Shown: piece by piece, positions 25,539-33,649 of the stretch
Layout: each line of letters starts with the position of its first letter
How positions within the stretch are numbered: the first letter of the stretch is position 1
DNA from: an uncultured Clostridium sp.
GTDB taxonomy: Bacteria > Bacillota_I > Bacilli_A > Acholeplasmatales > Anaeroplasmataceae
NCBI GenBank assembly: GCA_946538835.1
Contig: CAMNGZ010000006.1
Location: forward strand, 1-33,739
DNA: 33,739 nt
Reading direction: 5' to 3'
The notes under the pieces: model-generated
What the model was told of the DNA's origin: nothing
Databases searched by the model: none
The model's input: the letters and a program-made list of their open reading frames with translations, nothing else
Program-made: the position numbers and the translations under genes

Positions 25539-25565
25539 AAAAAGGACTCACTTTTTTGTGAATCC
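25539..25565 (-). terminator. Terminator of the MscS gene, direct repeat copy B
   Basis: On the minus strand GGATTCAC, loop AAAAAA, GTGAGTCC (25565 to 25544; one G-T pair) then TTTTT. It starts 7 bases past the mscS stop codon. It is the partner of the repeat at 24281-24307, with one difference in 27 bases. Confidence 0.88.
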
Positions 25566-25572
25566 TAAGTTG

Positions 25573-26505
25573 TTATTTAGTTGAAGTCTGTTTATAAAGA
25601 TTAACATCAAGTTTTTGATATGGAATTTCAATTCCAGCTTTATCAAATTCTCTCTTTACTTCTTCTAACATATAGAAGTAAACAGTCCAATAATCACTAC
25701 TCTTAACCCAAACACGAGTCTTAATATCGATTGATGAAGAATTATGTTCAGCCATACGAACAAAAATATCTTTATCTTTTAATACTAATTCATTCTGATT
25801 TATAATCTTAGTAATAATCTTAACCGCTTTATCATAATCTGCATCATATGAAATTGACCAGATTTGGTCAACTCTTCTGATAGGTTTAGCTGATACATTG
25901 ACAATTACGCCACTAGATAAGGCTCCATTTGGTACACATATAGCTTTATTATCTGTTGTGACTAGATGAGTGTAGAATGCACGAATATCTTCAACTGTAC
26001 CTTCAACACCTTGAGCACTAATGAAATCACCTACTCTAAAAGGACGCATTACAAGTATAACAATACCACCAGCAAAATTAGACAATGATCCTTGAATTGC
26101 AAGACCAATTGCTACACCAATAGATGCAAGTACTGAACCAATTGATGCAGTTTGAATACCAATGAATCCTAAGAATAACAATACCCAAATAATTTTAAAT
26201 CCAATCGATATAATTTGATAAATTACAGAAGTAACTGTCTTGTCGCTTCCACGTTTTACCATTCTATTTCTTACATGGCGTGCAAAACGATTAGTAATCT
26301 TAATCATAATGAATAAGACAATTAATCCAATAACTACTCTAATACCTGTTGTTGATAACCAATCAACTACCTTTTTCCACACATTAGCCCAATCTTCACT
26401 TGTCAGATGGAAGATATCACTATTTGTGGCTGCACTACTTGTAGCATTCTCAACTTCACTTGTTGATTCTGCAAGTAAAATAGGAGTTATTTTATTTAAA
26501 AACAT
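25573..26505 (-). CDS. Small-conductance mechanosensitive channel, MscS family
   Basis: A 310-residue MscS-type channel that opens on hypo-osmotic stress. Three membrane helices: about 53-73 (IRVVIGLIVLFIMIK), about 98-118 (IIWVLLFLGFIGIQ), then the Gly/Ala-rich pore helix (SIGVAIGLAIQGSLSNFAGG). The conserved MRPFRVGDFI turn and beta domain follow (VEGTVEDIRAFYTHL, VPNGALSSGVIVN). The first 50 residues are Ser/Thr/Glu-rich and probably extracellular. ATG 26505 is preferred because AAGGAGGA is 9 bases upstream; TTG 26511 is too close. Single-gene unit, divergent from the U32 gene. Confidence 0.94.
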   Translation of the reverse strand: MFLNKITPILLAESTSEVENATSSAATNSDIFHLTSEDWANVWKKVVDWLSTTGIRVVIGLIVLFIMIKITNRFARHVRNRMVKRGSDKTVTSVIYQIISIGFKIIWVLLFLGFIGIQTASIGSVLASIGVAIGLAIQGSLSNFAGGIVILVMRPFRVGDFISAQGVEGTVEDIRAFYTHLVTTDNKAICVPNGALSSGVIVNVSAKPIRRVDQIWSISYDADYDKAVKIITKIINQNELVLKDKDIFVRMAEHNSSSIDIKTRVWVKSSDYWTVYFYMLEEVKREFDKAGIEIPYQKLDVNLYKQTSTK

Positions 26506-26538
26506 ATTCAATTATCCTCCTTATTATTTAACAATATA

Positions 26539-26544
26539 ATTATA
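26539..26544 (-). promoter_or_regulatory. Probable -10 box of the MscS gene
   Basis: TATAAT on the minus strand (26544 to 26539), 33 bases before ATG 26505. The -35 region is not clear. Confidence 0.5.
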
Positions 26545-26610
26545 GACTAAATAATATAAAAAATCACTTACTAAAATTTAATTTTTCCCAATTTAGTTAA
26601 TATTAAAAGC

Positions 26611-26628
26611 TCTATTTACGCAAATAGA
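26611..26628. repeat. Perfect 7-4-7 inverted repeat upstream of the U32 gene
   Basis: TCTATTT, ACGC, AAATAGA in the mscS/U32 divergent gap, ending immediately before the expected -35 position of the U32 promoter. A possible operator; no gene upstream for which it could be a terminator. Confidence 0.4.
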
Positions 26629-26651
26629 TTTATTTTTTAATAAAAATAAAG

Positions 26652-26670
26652 TATAATCTAACAAGGTGAT
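26652..26670 (+). promoter_or_regulatory. Promoter-RBS module of the U32 gene
   Basis: TATAAT (26652-26657), 7 bases, GGTGAT (26665-26670), 5 bases, ATG 26676. The leader would be about 12 bases. Confidence 0.7.
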
Positions 26671-26675
26671 AAATT

Positions 26676-28910
26676 ATGACAGAATTGTTAGCTCCAGCCG
26701 GAGATTTAGAATGCTTCAAGCAAGCAATATATAATGGTGCAGACGCAGTTTATCTTGCAACTGAACGTTTTGGTGCTCGTGCTTATGCTAAAAATTTAAC
26801 TTTAGATGAATTAAAGATAGCATTAAGCTTAGCTCACCAAATTGGTAAGAAAATATATGTTACAGTAAATACTGAACTTAAAGAAAACGAGCTTGAAGAC
26901 TGCAAGAAATACGTCAAGACTTTATATGAACTTGGTGTTGATGCAGTCATCGTGGCCGATTATTCAATGATCAACTTCATCATTGAACAATGTCCTAATA
27001 TGGAAGCTCACATTTCAACTCAAGTTGGTATCAAAGATTTAAATGATGTCTACTTCTTCGACTCAATTGGTGCAAAGCGTTGCGTATTAGCTCGTGAAGT
27101 TTCTTTTGATGAAATTAAGAAAATTAAAGAAGTAAGTAAAATGCCACTAGAAATATTCGCTCATGGCGCTCTTTGTGTATCATATAGTGGTGGATGTTTA
27201 TTCTCTTCAATGTTGACATTAAGATCAGGAAATCGTGGTAGATGTGCTCAAAACTGCCGTCGTGATTACAAATTATACAAAGACGGAAAGCTTATTGAAG
27301 AAGGCTACCATCTATCTATGCGTGACTTAAACACTTCTTACTATCTAAAAGATTTACAAAATATAGATGTAAATTCTTTAAAAATTGAAGGTAGAATGAA
27401 AGACCCTGAGTATGTTAAGATCGTTGTTGGTGAATATAGAAAGAAAATGGATGATCCTAATTATGAACCTAAGAGTCTAGATACAATTTTCCACAGAAAT
27501 TATACAAAAGGTTTCTTATTCAATGAAGATAGAGGTTCAATTGTTGATATTCATAAGAAAAACAATGAAGGCGCATTTATCGGTACAATTGGAGATAAGC
27601 AAGGTAATTTAACTCGTGTCAATTTAACTCGTGATCTTCAATTAAATGATAGAATTCGTATTGAAGGTGAAGAAGACTACTTCTTCACAGTTGATCAAAT
27701 CTTTGATTTAAAAAATAATGAAGTGACAAAAACTAATAAGCCATGTCTTTTAAACATTTATAGACAAATGGAACCTGGTGCAAAGATTTACAAAATGATT
27801 GATACATCTATTGATTTAACAATCACAAATCTTTTCAAAGCTCCTATTACAATTGTAGCTAGCGGTTCTGTTGGTACTCCTTTAACTCTTCAAACATCTG
27901 TTCAAGGTATTAAGTTTGAAGGAAAGAGTGAAGCTTTATTTGAACCAAGTCAATCTAGACCAATTGATTTACAAACTTTAACTAAACAATTAAAGAAATT
28001 ATCAGATACTAGTCTTTATTTAGACAAAGTTATCAACAATTTAAATGGTGACTTATTTATGACAATTTCTTCAATCAATGAAGCTCGTAGAAATCTAGTT
28101 GATAATATCACTTCATATTTTCAAGGTAGAAGGAATGATTTTATAAACAAATCCGAATTCAATGCCCCAAGCTATGATGATCACGAGCTTATGCTAACTG
28201 CATATTGTACAACACGTGAACAATATATTGAATGTCAAAAAGCTGGTATTAAGAAAATTTATTTTGAAGATGAAAATACTTATACTGCTTATGTTAAGCC
28301 TCATTACAACAAAACAGAAAACTATATGTTAGTTGGTTCATATGGAGGAATTCAATTCCATAAAGGTCAAGCTAGTGAAATCATTTCTGATTATTCATTT
28401 AATGTATGTAATAGCGATTCTATCTACTATTTACATAAGCATGGTGTTGATGTTGTCACATTATCACTTGAGATGAGTCAAAATGAAATAAAGAATGTTG
28501 TAGATTCATACAGACAAAAATTCAATCAAAATCCAAACATTGAAATAACAGTATACGGACATCAAAACTTAATGACATTAAAATATTGTCCTTTAAGGAG
28601 GTATGGTGAATGTGGTAAATGTCAAGACCACACATATGAACTAGAAGATTCATATTCTAAATTCCCTACATCTAGAAAAGACTGTATCACTCATATCTAC
28701 AATGATAAAGCTCTAAATTTAATTGATGATTTAAATGAAATAAGACAACTTACTAATCGTATTCGTCTTCAATTTACTATAGAAGATCAAGCTGAAACAA
28801 GAAAAGTTATTGAAGAATATATGGAAAAAATTAATAATCCATATAATTCAAAATCATATTTCAATAAAAAAATGGATACTCGCGGTTATTACAAGCGTGA
28901 GGTATTATAA
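26676..28910 (+). CDS. Long U32-family protein (RlhA/TrhP-like RNA hydroxylation factor)
   Basis: A 744-residue U32 'peptidase' family protein. The N-terminus ELLAPAGDLECFKQAIYNGA and the signature EIFAHGALCVSYSGGC, followed by SGNRGRCAQNCRRDY, give the conserved cysteines likely to hold a cluster. After about residue 300 comes a beta-rich domain like the extra C-terminal part of the long forms. Another cysteine group, CPLRRYGECGKC, is near residue 645. Characterised relatives hydroxylate RNA using prephenate: TrhP for tRNA U34 and RlhA for 23S rRNA C2501. The length fits the RlhA-like long class, but the RNA target is not certain; protease activity is doubtful. Single-gene unit with its own terminator. 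Its only three AGG codons lie in the last third. Confidence 0.88.
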   Translation: MTELLAPAGDLECFKQAIYNGADAVYLATERFGARAYAKNLTLDELKIALSLAHQIGKKIYVTVNTELKENELEDCKKYVKTLYELGVDAVIVADYSMINFIIEQCPNMEAHISTQVGIKDLNDVYFFDSIGAKRCVLAREVSFDEIKKIKEVSKMPLEIFAHGALCVSYSGGCLFSSMLTLRSGNRGRCAQNCRRDYKLYKDGKLIEEGYHLSMRDLNTSYYLKDLQNIDVNSLKIEGRMKDPEYVKIVVGEYRKKMDDPNYEPKSLDTIFHRNYTKGFLFNEDRGSIVDIHKKNNEGAFIGTIGDKQGNLTRVNLTRDLQLNDRIRIEGEEDYFFTVDQIFDLKNNEVTKTNKPCLLNIYRQMEPGAKIYKMIDTSIDLTITNLFKAPITIVASGSVGTPLTLQTSVQGIKFEGKSEALFEPSQSRPIDLQTLTKQLKKLSDTSLYLDKVINNLNGDLFMTISSINEARRNLVDNITSYFQGRRNDFINKSEFNAPSYDDHELMLTAYCTTREQYIECQKAGIKKIYFEDENTYTAYVKPHYNKTENYMLVGSYGGIQFHKGQASEIISDYSFNVCNSDSIYYLHKHGVDVVTLSLEMSQNEIKNVVDSYRQKFNQNPNIEITVYGHQNLMTLKYCPLRRYGECGKCQDHTYELEDSYSKFPTSRKDCITHIYNDKALNLIDDLNEIRQLTNRIRLQFTIEDQAETRKVIEEYMEKINNPYNSKSYFNKKMDTRGYYKREVL

Positions 28911-28914
28911 AAGA

Positions 28915-28954
28915 AAATATCAAGTTCACTTTTATTTGAACTTGATATTTTTTT
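28915..28954. terminator. Bidirectional terminator between the U32 gene and the P-II gene
   Basis: AAATATCAAGTTCA, an 8-base loop, then TGAACTTGATATTT (28915-28950) form a 14-bp stem followed by TTTT. On the minus strand the same stem is followed by TCTTTT, so it can stop both converging units. Confidence 0.9.
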
Positions 28955-28956
28955 AT

Positions 28957-29310
28957 TTATTTAATTTCTTCTTTAGTAATTTCTTTAATTGGATTTGGAT
29001 TATTTTTTAATCCAACAACTTCATCTACAGGTAATGTGAAGATGATTCCATGAGCTTCTGTGGTTGAACCTGCTTCTTTATTAATTGATATCAAAATATT
29101 TTCTTTAACATCTTTAGGAGCAAGAATTAACACCAATTCTTTTTCAGGGCTCATAAAAATCTGAAACTTAGATAACATCTCTTCTTTAGCAGTACCACGA
29201 CCATTTACAACAGTTCCGCCACCAGCTCCTGCTTCACGAGCCGCATCCATGACAGAACCAGAGAATCCTTCATTTACAATTACTATTATTAATTCATATT
29301 TCTTTTCCAT
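28957..29310 (-). CDS. P-II-like signalling protein (glycine-rich type)
   Basis: A 117-residue protein with the P-II (GlnB/GlnK-like) ferredoxin fold. The strand YELIIVIVNEGFSGSVMDAA, the Gly-rich loop AGAGGGTVVNGRGT (where canonical P-II has GATGGTV-like residues before the T-loop), LVLILAPKDVKENI and the end GIIFTLPVDEVVGL are recognisable. The T-loop is short. It starts one base after the stop of another P-II-like gene and is last in an operon with a DUF1538 transporter. Such P-II-like proteins commonly regulate the neighbouring membrane protein by binding nucleotides. Ligand unknown. Confidence 0.83.
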   Translation of the reverse strand: MEKKYELIIVIVNEGFSGSVMDAAREAGAGGGTVVNGRGTAKEEMLSKFQIFMSPEKELVLILAPKDVKENILISINKEAGSTTEAHGIIFTLPVDEVVGLKNNPNPIKEITKEEIK

Positions 29311-29311
29311 C

Positions 29312-29671
29312 TTAATCCTCGATTCCTGCTAAAAATTTATAGCTATTTAATCCTATCATTTGACTCAAAGGAATAGTGAAGGCGATGCCTTGAGCATCTT
29401 TAACTTTAAAATATTTATCTTCATATTGAGCCAAAATATCTTTAACTTTAGTCTCTTTAACAAAAGAAATAATTACAGCTTTTTCAGACTTATTTAAACC
29501 TAAATATTGTAATATTTGTTTACTCGCAAGTCCATTACCATATATTACTTCGCTTTGATTTACATCAAAAGATTCTAAAACTGATGTAAAGAAATCAGCT
29601 TTTTTTCTATTTACAATAGTAACTAACACTTTTAATTTGATTGGAGCGTCTAATGATTTTTCATTACTCAT
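29312..29671 (-). CDS. Divergent P-II-like protein
   Basis: A 119-residue protein with the same overall strand-helix pattern as the next gene (LKVLVTIVNRKKADFFTSVL, then KAVIISFVKETKVKDILAQ, and QGIAFTIPLSQMIGL) but lacking the Gly-rich loop; that region reads VNQSEVIYGNGLAS. The shared ending (GIxFTLPxxxxxGL-like) argues that both are P-II-like paralogues. ATG 29671 has AGGAGG, which overlaps the stop codon of the DUF1538 gene. One base separates it from the second P-II gene, so the two may form mixed trimers. That is inference. Confidence 0.72.
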   Translation of the reverse strand: MSNEKSLDAPIKLKVLVTIVNRKKADFFTSVLESFDVNQSEVIYGNGLASKQILQYLGLNKSEKAVIISFVKETKVKDILAQYEDKYFKVKDAQGIAFTIPLSQMIGLNSYKFLAGIED

Positions 29672-29682
29672 ATATAAACCTC

Positions 29683-31248
29683 CTAGAAATTGATAAAGAC
29701 ATCATCGTCTTTTATCTTTTCAATATTTTTCATTCTTCTCTTCTTTTGAATAGTCTTTTCTGCTACCGCTTTAAAGCCTAGTAATTGAATTGTGATAAGT
29801 GGAGTCATCGCTACCATCGCTACAACACCATAACCATTATTGAAGATACCGTCTTTGCACAATATCGTACAAGCACCAATTGCAAGTGGCAATATGAAGC
29901 TTGTAGTTAAAGGACCACTAGCAACACCACCAGCGTCACATGCGATACCTGTATAGATATGGGGAACAAAGAATGCTAAGCCAAATGAAATCAAATAACC
30001 TGGTATTACATAATATAATATTGAAAAATTAAAAACAATACGAATCATTGATAACATTATTGAAACACCTACACCAATAGATAAAGCAATTAATAATGTC
30101 TTTTTAGAAATAGCACCTAAAGTAACTTCATCAACCTGGTGAGTTAATGATCTTACAGCAGGTTCTGCTAATACTGTAAGCATACCTATTACAAAACCTA
30201 GTGAAGCAAGTGCAGCAGGATATTGAGCAAGGCTTTGTCCAAGTCTAAAACCAATTGGTAAATAACCTATTTCTGCTGCTGTTAAGAACATTACAAGACC
30301 AACCAATGTATAAACAAGAGCTAGTACCATAATCAAAATCTTTTTCTTTGGTAATTTAATGAATAATACATTTATTACAAAGAAGAAACCAAACATTAAT
30401 GCAAGTGCCACAAATATATTCTTAAAGTTTTCAAACAAATTTCTTAATATGTGCAAAGCTTCAGTTTGCATCGCATATCCTGTAGGTGCGTCATTATTAT
30501 AATTAGTTACTAATTCTTTTAACTGATCTGATTTAATTAAAAGACCAAGTAATACAACAACTATAATTGGCCCAATTGATGAAAGAGCAATTAGACCGAA
30601 TGAATTCTCTTTCGCATCTCTACCACCAATTGTAAGAGAGAAACCAGCACCAAGAGCCATAATGAATGGTACAGTTACAGGTCCTGTTGTAACTCCACCT
30701 GAGTCAAATGATATAGATATGAAATCTCCATTTCCATTAAACAAAAGTAATGTTGCAAATGCGAATAACATCATGTAGAAAAATAATAATATTTGGGATA
30801 AATCACGCTTAGTTAATATCTTCAATACACCAATAACTAAGAATATACCAACACCTAGTCCAATTGCAATTACTAGTACTAAATTCCCAGGTATTCCTGC
30901 AATTGAAGGAATAGCATCCTTCAATTGATTAGCTAATACTGTCAAATCTGGTTCAGCAATTGTAATCAATACACCAAGGACAAAACATACACCAAGTATT
31001 AATTTTAGTTTTTTAGTTTTAACTAATGTTGAACCAACCTCACGACCCATCGGTTCAATCGCAAGATCAGCACCTAAACTAAATAAACTAATACCAAATA
31101 TTAAGAATACTGTTGAAACAATAAATACAATCACCTCATGGACTGTCATTGTGAACAACGGTGTTAATGCCAATACTAAGACAAGTAGTGAAATTGGTAA
31201 AACAGAAGCTATCGCTTCTTTTAATTTCATTAATAATCTCTTACCCAC
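29683..31248 (-). CDS. Fused two-copy DUF1538 membrane transporter
   Basis: A 521-residue polytopic protein with about 12-14 hydrophobic segments built from two related halves. Paired motifs show this: ITIAEPDLTVLANQL and LTVLAEPAVRSLTHQV; DSGGVTTGPVTVPFI and CDAGGVASGPLTTSFI. Both belong to DUF1538. From memory, a two-subunit DUF1538 pair from Halomonas (UmpAB) was reported as a sodium/proton antiporter; here both copies are in one chain. GTG 31248 is my start: GGTGAT lies 3 bases upstream. ATG 31269 overlaps the likely -10 box, so it would not be in the mRNA. Two P-II-like genes follow in the same operon. Confidence 0.85.
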   Translation of the reverse strand: MGKRLLMKLKEAIASVLPISLLVLVLALTPLFTMTVHEVIVFIVSTVFLIFGISLFSLGADLAIEPMGREVGSTLVKTKKLKLILGVCFVLGVLITIAEPDLTVLANQLKDAIPSIAGIPGNLVLVIAIGLGVGIFLVIGVLKILTKRDLSQILLFFYMMLFAFATLLLFNGNGDFISISFDSGGVTTGPVTVPFIMALGAGFSLTIGGRDAKENSFGLIALSSIGPIIVVVLLGLLIKSDQLKELVTNYNNDAPTGYAMQTEALHILRNLFENFKNIFVALALMFGFFFVINVLFIKLPKKKILIMVLALVYTLVGLVMFLTAAEIGYLPIGFRLGQSLAQYPAALASLGFVIGMLTVLAEPAVRSLTHQVDEVTLGAISKKTLLIALSIGVGVSIMLSMIRIVFNFSILYYVIPGYLISFGLAFFVPHIYTGIACDAGGVASGPLTTSFILPLAIGACTILCKDGIFNNGYGVVAMVAMTPLITIQLLGFKAVAEKTIQKKRRMKNIEKIKDDDVFINF

Positions 31249-31251
31249 ACT

Positions 31252-31276
31252 ATCACCTCTTTTAATCATTATAGCA
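31252..31276 (-). promoter_or_regulatory. Promoter-RBS module of the DUF1538/P-II operon
   Basis: On the minus strand TGC-TATAAT (31276 to 31268), 10 bases, GGTGAT (31257 to 31252), 3 bases, GTG 31248. The -10 box contains the upstream in-frame ATG 31269. Confidence 0.7.
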
Positions 31277-31310
31277 TATAATTTTTATATATCTTTTATT
31301 AAATGTAAAA

Positions 31311-31342
31311 TATTAAACAAAAAGACTAGCAAGCTAGTCTTT
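31311..31342 (-). terminator. Terminator of the ABC-2 transporter genes
   Basis: On the minus strand AAAGACTAGC, loop TT, GCTAGTCTTT (31342 to 31321) is a perfect 10-bp stem followed by TTGTTTAATA. It begins 3 bases after the permease stop. Confidence 0.88.
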
Positions 31343-31344
31343 GA

Positions 31345-32898
31345 TTAATAATTTTTTAAAGCCTTTGTTGCTCCATTAACTAACAAATTATAGAACAATA
31401 TATCAAGTCCTATATATAATGCAACAATGAAGCAAGGAATCAATATCTTAGCCCATAATACTAGATTACAAGCTGAAATATATAGAACCATCACCACCAT
31501 CATCATAAGAAGTGATGAGAATACTGAAATAAATTGGCTAGATTTAACCATCTCTTGTTCGCTAATATAATCAAACTTAGGTTTTCTCATATTTATATAC
31601 AACATAAATAAGTTTTCAAATACACTTACTAAAAGTGGGATAAATCCAATAATTAATGAATCATATAAAGTTGGTTTAACAACAAATATATAAATTAAAG
31701 CTTCTACTACATTAAGAATTATTGTATGAATCAATGAAATATAAATCTTTGATTTAATATATTTCTTAGGATCAATAGGTAATGTTTTAATAATATATAA
31801 AGCTTTACCTTCAAAATTAATTAAAGCCTGGCTACATACAAATATATTATTTATATAAATCATGAAGCAAGGAAGCACAAATGGGTATTGTCTAGCAAAG
31901 AATATAAGGCTTTCTTTACTTTCACTCTTATCAAAACGCATTAATAAAGCCATTACTATACAAAATCCAAGTCCTAATAGAGAAATGATAACTACATTTA
32001 AAAGATATGGTCTAGATCTTAAGATACGCTTTAAATCAAGAGACATAAAAGTCTTTAATTCAGATTTATTAGCTAAATCTTTTCTAATATATTTATTATC
32101 ACTTTTAACACTTTGAACTAAGATATGCATAGATCTATATACCTTAGCAGTAATTAGTGTTAAAACTACTACTAGGGCTAAATTAATTAATATATAAAAT
32201 AAATAGAAATATGGCTTACCACTAGCATTATTCAAAAAATAATATGTTGGGTTAATGTAAGAAGCACCCTTAAATCCAGAAAAATCAGGATTGCCACTAG
32301 ATGTTTTAGTTGATATTGTGAATGAGATGGCAAACACTAATACAAATGTAGCAATGTTAAAAATAATATCAAGAATACTACTAAATCTTTTAGATTTAGC
32401 TGATATATATGAGAATAGTGTAGCAAATAAGCACGCTACAAACATTGGGAATATTGGTATTAAGAACATATTCAATATTCCGTTTATTATAATCATATAT
32501 TCATGAGTTTTAATAACACTATAAACAACATTAGGCAAAGATATACCTACACTATAAATGAAAAATATAATATATTCACTTACTAATTTAGATAACACAA
32601 TATGACTTTTTTTAATAGGCATAGCTTCTAAGATGTCAAAATCTTTTGCGGTATATAAGCCTTTTAGCAAGATAATTCCTTGCATAAATACAAACATTGT
32701 TAGCACAATTACTATAAGTGGTTCAGTAACACTATAATTTGTGTCAAGCCAATTAAGAGCCCAAGCTAAATAACCGCCAACAAGTAATGATAATGCTAAA
32801 TATGTTAATATTACATTTAAGAAGGTTGATTTCTTTTTTCCTTTTCTTGGATAAGATTCAAGAATACTAATCTTTACAAGTGACAAAAAATTATTCAT
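31345..32898 (-). CDS. ABC-2 type transporter permease
   Basis: A 517-residue polytopic protein with about 12 hydrophobic segments and no ATPase domain. The N-terminal segments (ILTYLALSLLVGGYLAW), then LVIVLTMFVFMQGIILLKGLYTAKDFDILEAMPIKKSHIVLSK-like layout with the amphipathic coupling region, are typical of large ABC-2/YhaP-EcsB-like permeases. ATG 32898 overlaps the ATPase stop by 8 bases, which ties the two into one transporter. Substrate not readable; such pairs often export lipids, peptides or drugs in Bacillota. Confidence 0.85.
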   Translation of the reverse strand: MNNFLSLVKISILESYPRKGKKKSTFLNVILTYLALSLLVGGYLAWALNWLDTNYSVTEPLIVIVLTMFVFMQGIILLKGLYTAKDFDILEAMPIKKSHIVLSKLVSEYIIFFIYSVGISLPNVVYSVIKTHEYMIIINGILNMFLIPIFPMFVACLFATLFSYISAKSKRFSSILDIIFNIATFVLVFAISFTISTKTSSGNPDFSGFKGASYINPTYYFLNNASGKPYFYLFYILINLALVVVLTLITAKVYRSMHILVQSVKSDNKYIRKDLANKSELKTFMSLDLKRILRSRPYLLNVVIISLLGLGFCIVMALLMRFDKSESKESLIFFARQYPFVLPCFMIYINNIFVCSQALINFEGKALYIIKTLPIDPKKYIKSKIYISLIHTIILNVVEALIYIFVVKPTLYDSLIIGFIPLLVSVFENLFMLYINMRKPKFDYISEQEMVKSSQFISVFSSLLMMMVVMVLYISACNLVLWAKILIPCFIVALYIGLDILFYNLLVNGATKALKNY

Positions 32899-33622
32899 CT
32901 TTCTTATCCTCGTCTATAAATAGTTCAAGGAACTTGTCCTCAAGTGACTCATCACCTTTAACTTCTTCTGTTAAACCAGAAGCTATAATCTTACCATCTT
33001 TAATAATCGCAACCTTGTTACAGAATTTTTCAACAACCTCTAGTACATGGCTTGAAAAGAAAATAGATACTCCTTCTTCTTGACATAATGTCAACATTAA
33101 ATTCTTTAAATCGTGGCTAGCTTTAGGATCTAGACCAACAAATGGTTCATCTAAAATAATTAGTTTTGGACTATGAATCAAAGCGCTAATTAAGGCTAGC
33201 TTTTGTTTCATACCATGTGAATAGCTTCTAATTGGATTTGCCAAGTCTTGTTCAATACCAAATAAAGTAGCATATTTATGAATTAATTCATTCTTAGCAT
33301 CACCAACTTGATAAATATTTGCTACAAAATCTAAATATTCAATTCCTGACAATTGTTCATATAAATCAGGATTATCAGGAATATATGCAATTTGCTTCTT
33401 AAATTCCAAATTATTATCCAAAATATTCTTATGATTAAATAAGATTTCTCCATCTTTATAATCATTGATACCAACAATACATTTGATAGTTGTTGATTTA
33501 CCGGCACCGTTAGGACCTATAAATCCATAAATATCACCATCTTCAATTGTGATATTTATATCATCAATAGCTTTCTTACTTGCACCTTTATAAGTTTTTG
33601 ACAAATGTCTAATCTCTAACAT
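32891..33622 (-). CDS. ABC transporter ATP-binding protein
   Basis: A 243-residue ABC ATPase. Walker A GPNGAGKST (about residue 37), Q-loop IAYIPDNPDLYEQLSG, signature YSHGMKQKLAL in place of LSGGQ, Walker B LIILDEPFVGLDP and H-loop FFSSHVLEVVE are all present. The signature variant SHGM(K)Q is common in CcmA-like importer/exporter ATPases of the ABC-2 class. ATG 33622 has AAAGGAGAT upstream. It works with the permease encoded 3' of it. No dedicated substrate gene is next to it in the window; the gene before it is outside. Confidence 0.93.
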   Translation of the reverse strand: MLEIRHLSKTYKGASKKAIDDINITIEDGDIYGFIGPNGAGKSTTIKCIVGINDYKDGEILFNHKNILDNNLEFKKQIAYIPDNPDLYEQLSGIEYLDFVANIYQVGDAKNELIHKYATLFGIEQDLANPIRSYSHGMKQKLALISALIHSPKLIILDEPFVGLDPKASHDLKNLMLTLCQEEGVSIFFSSHVLEVVEKFCNKVAIIKDGKIIASGLTEEVKGDESLEDKFLELFIDEDKKDE

Positions 33623-33649
33623 ACAAAATCTCCTTTATTATCTGCCTTA

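Noticed and set aside
24281-25565. Pair of identical hairpins as CRISPR or insertion-sequence ends
   Set aside because: Only two copies 1.26 kb apart, no regular spacers, no transposase between them, and each sits right after a stop codon with a T-run, as terminators do.
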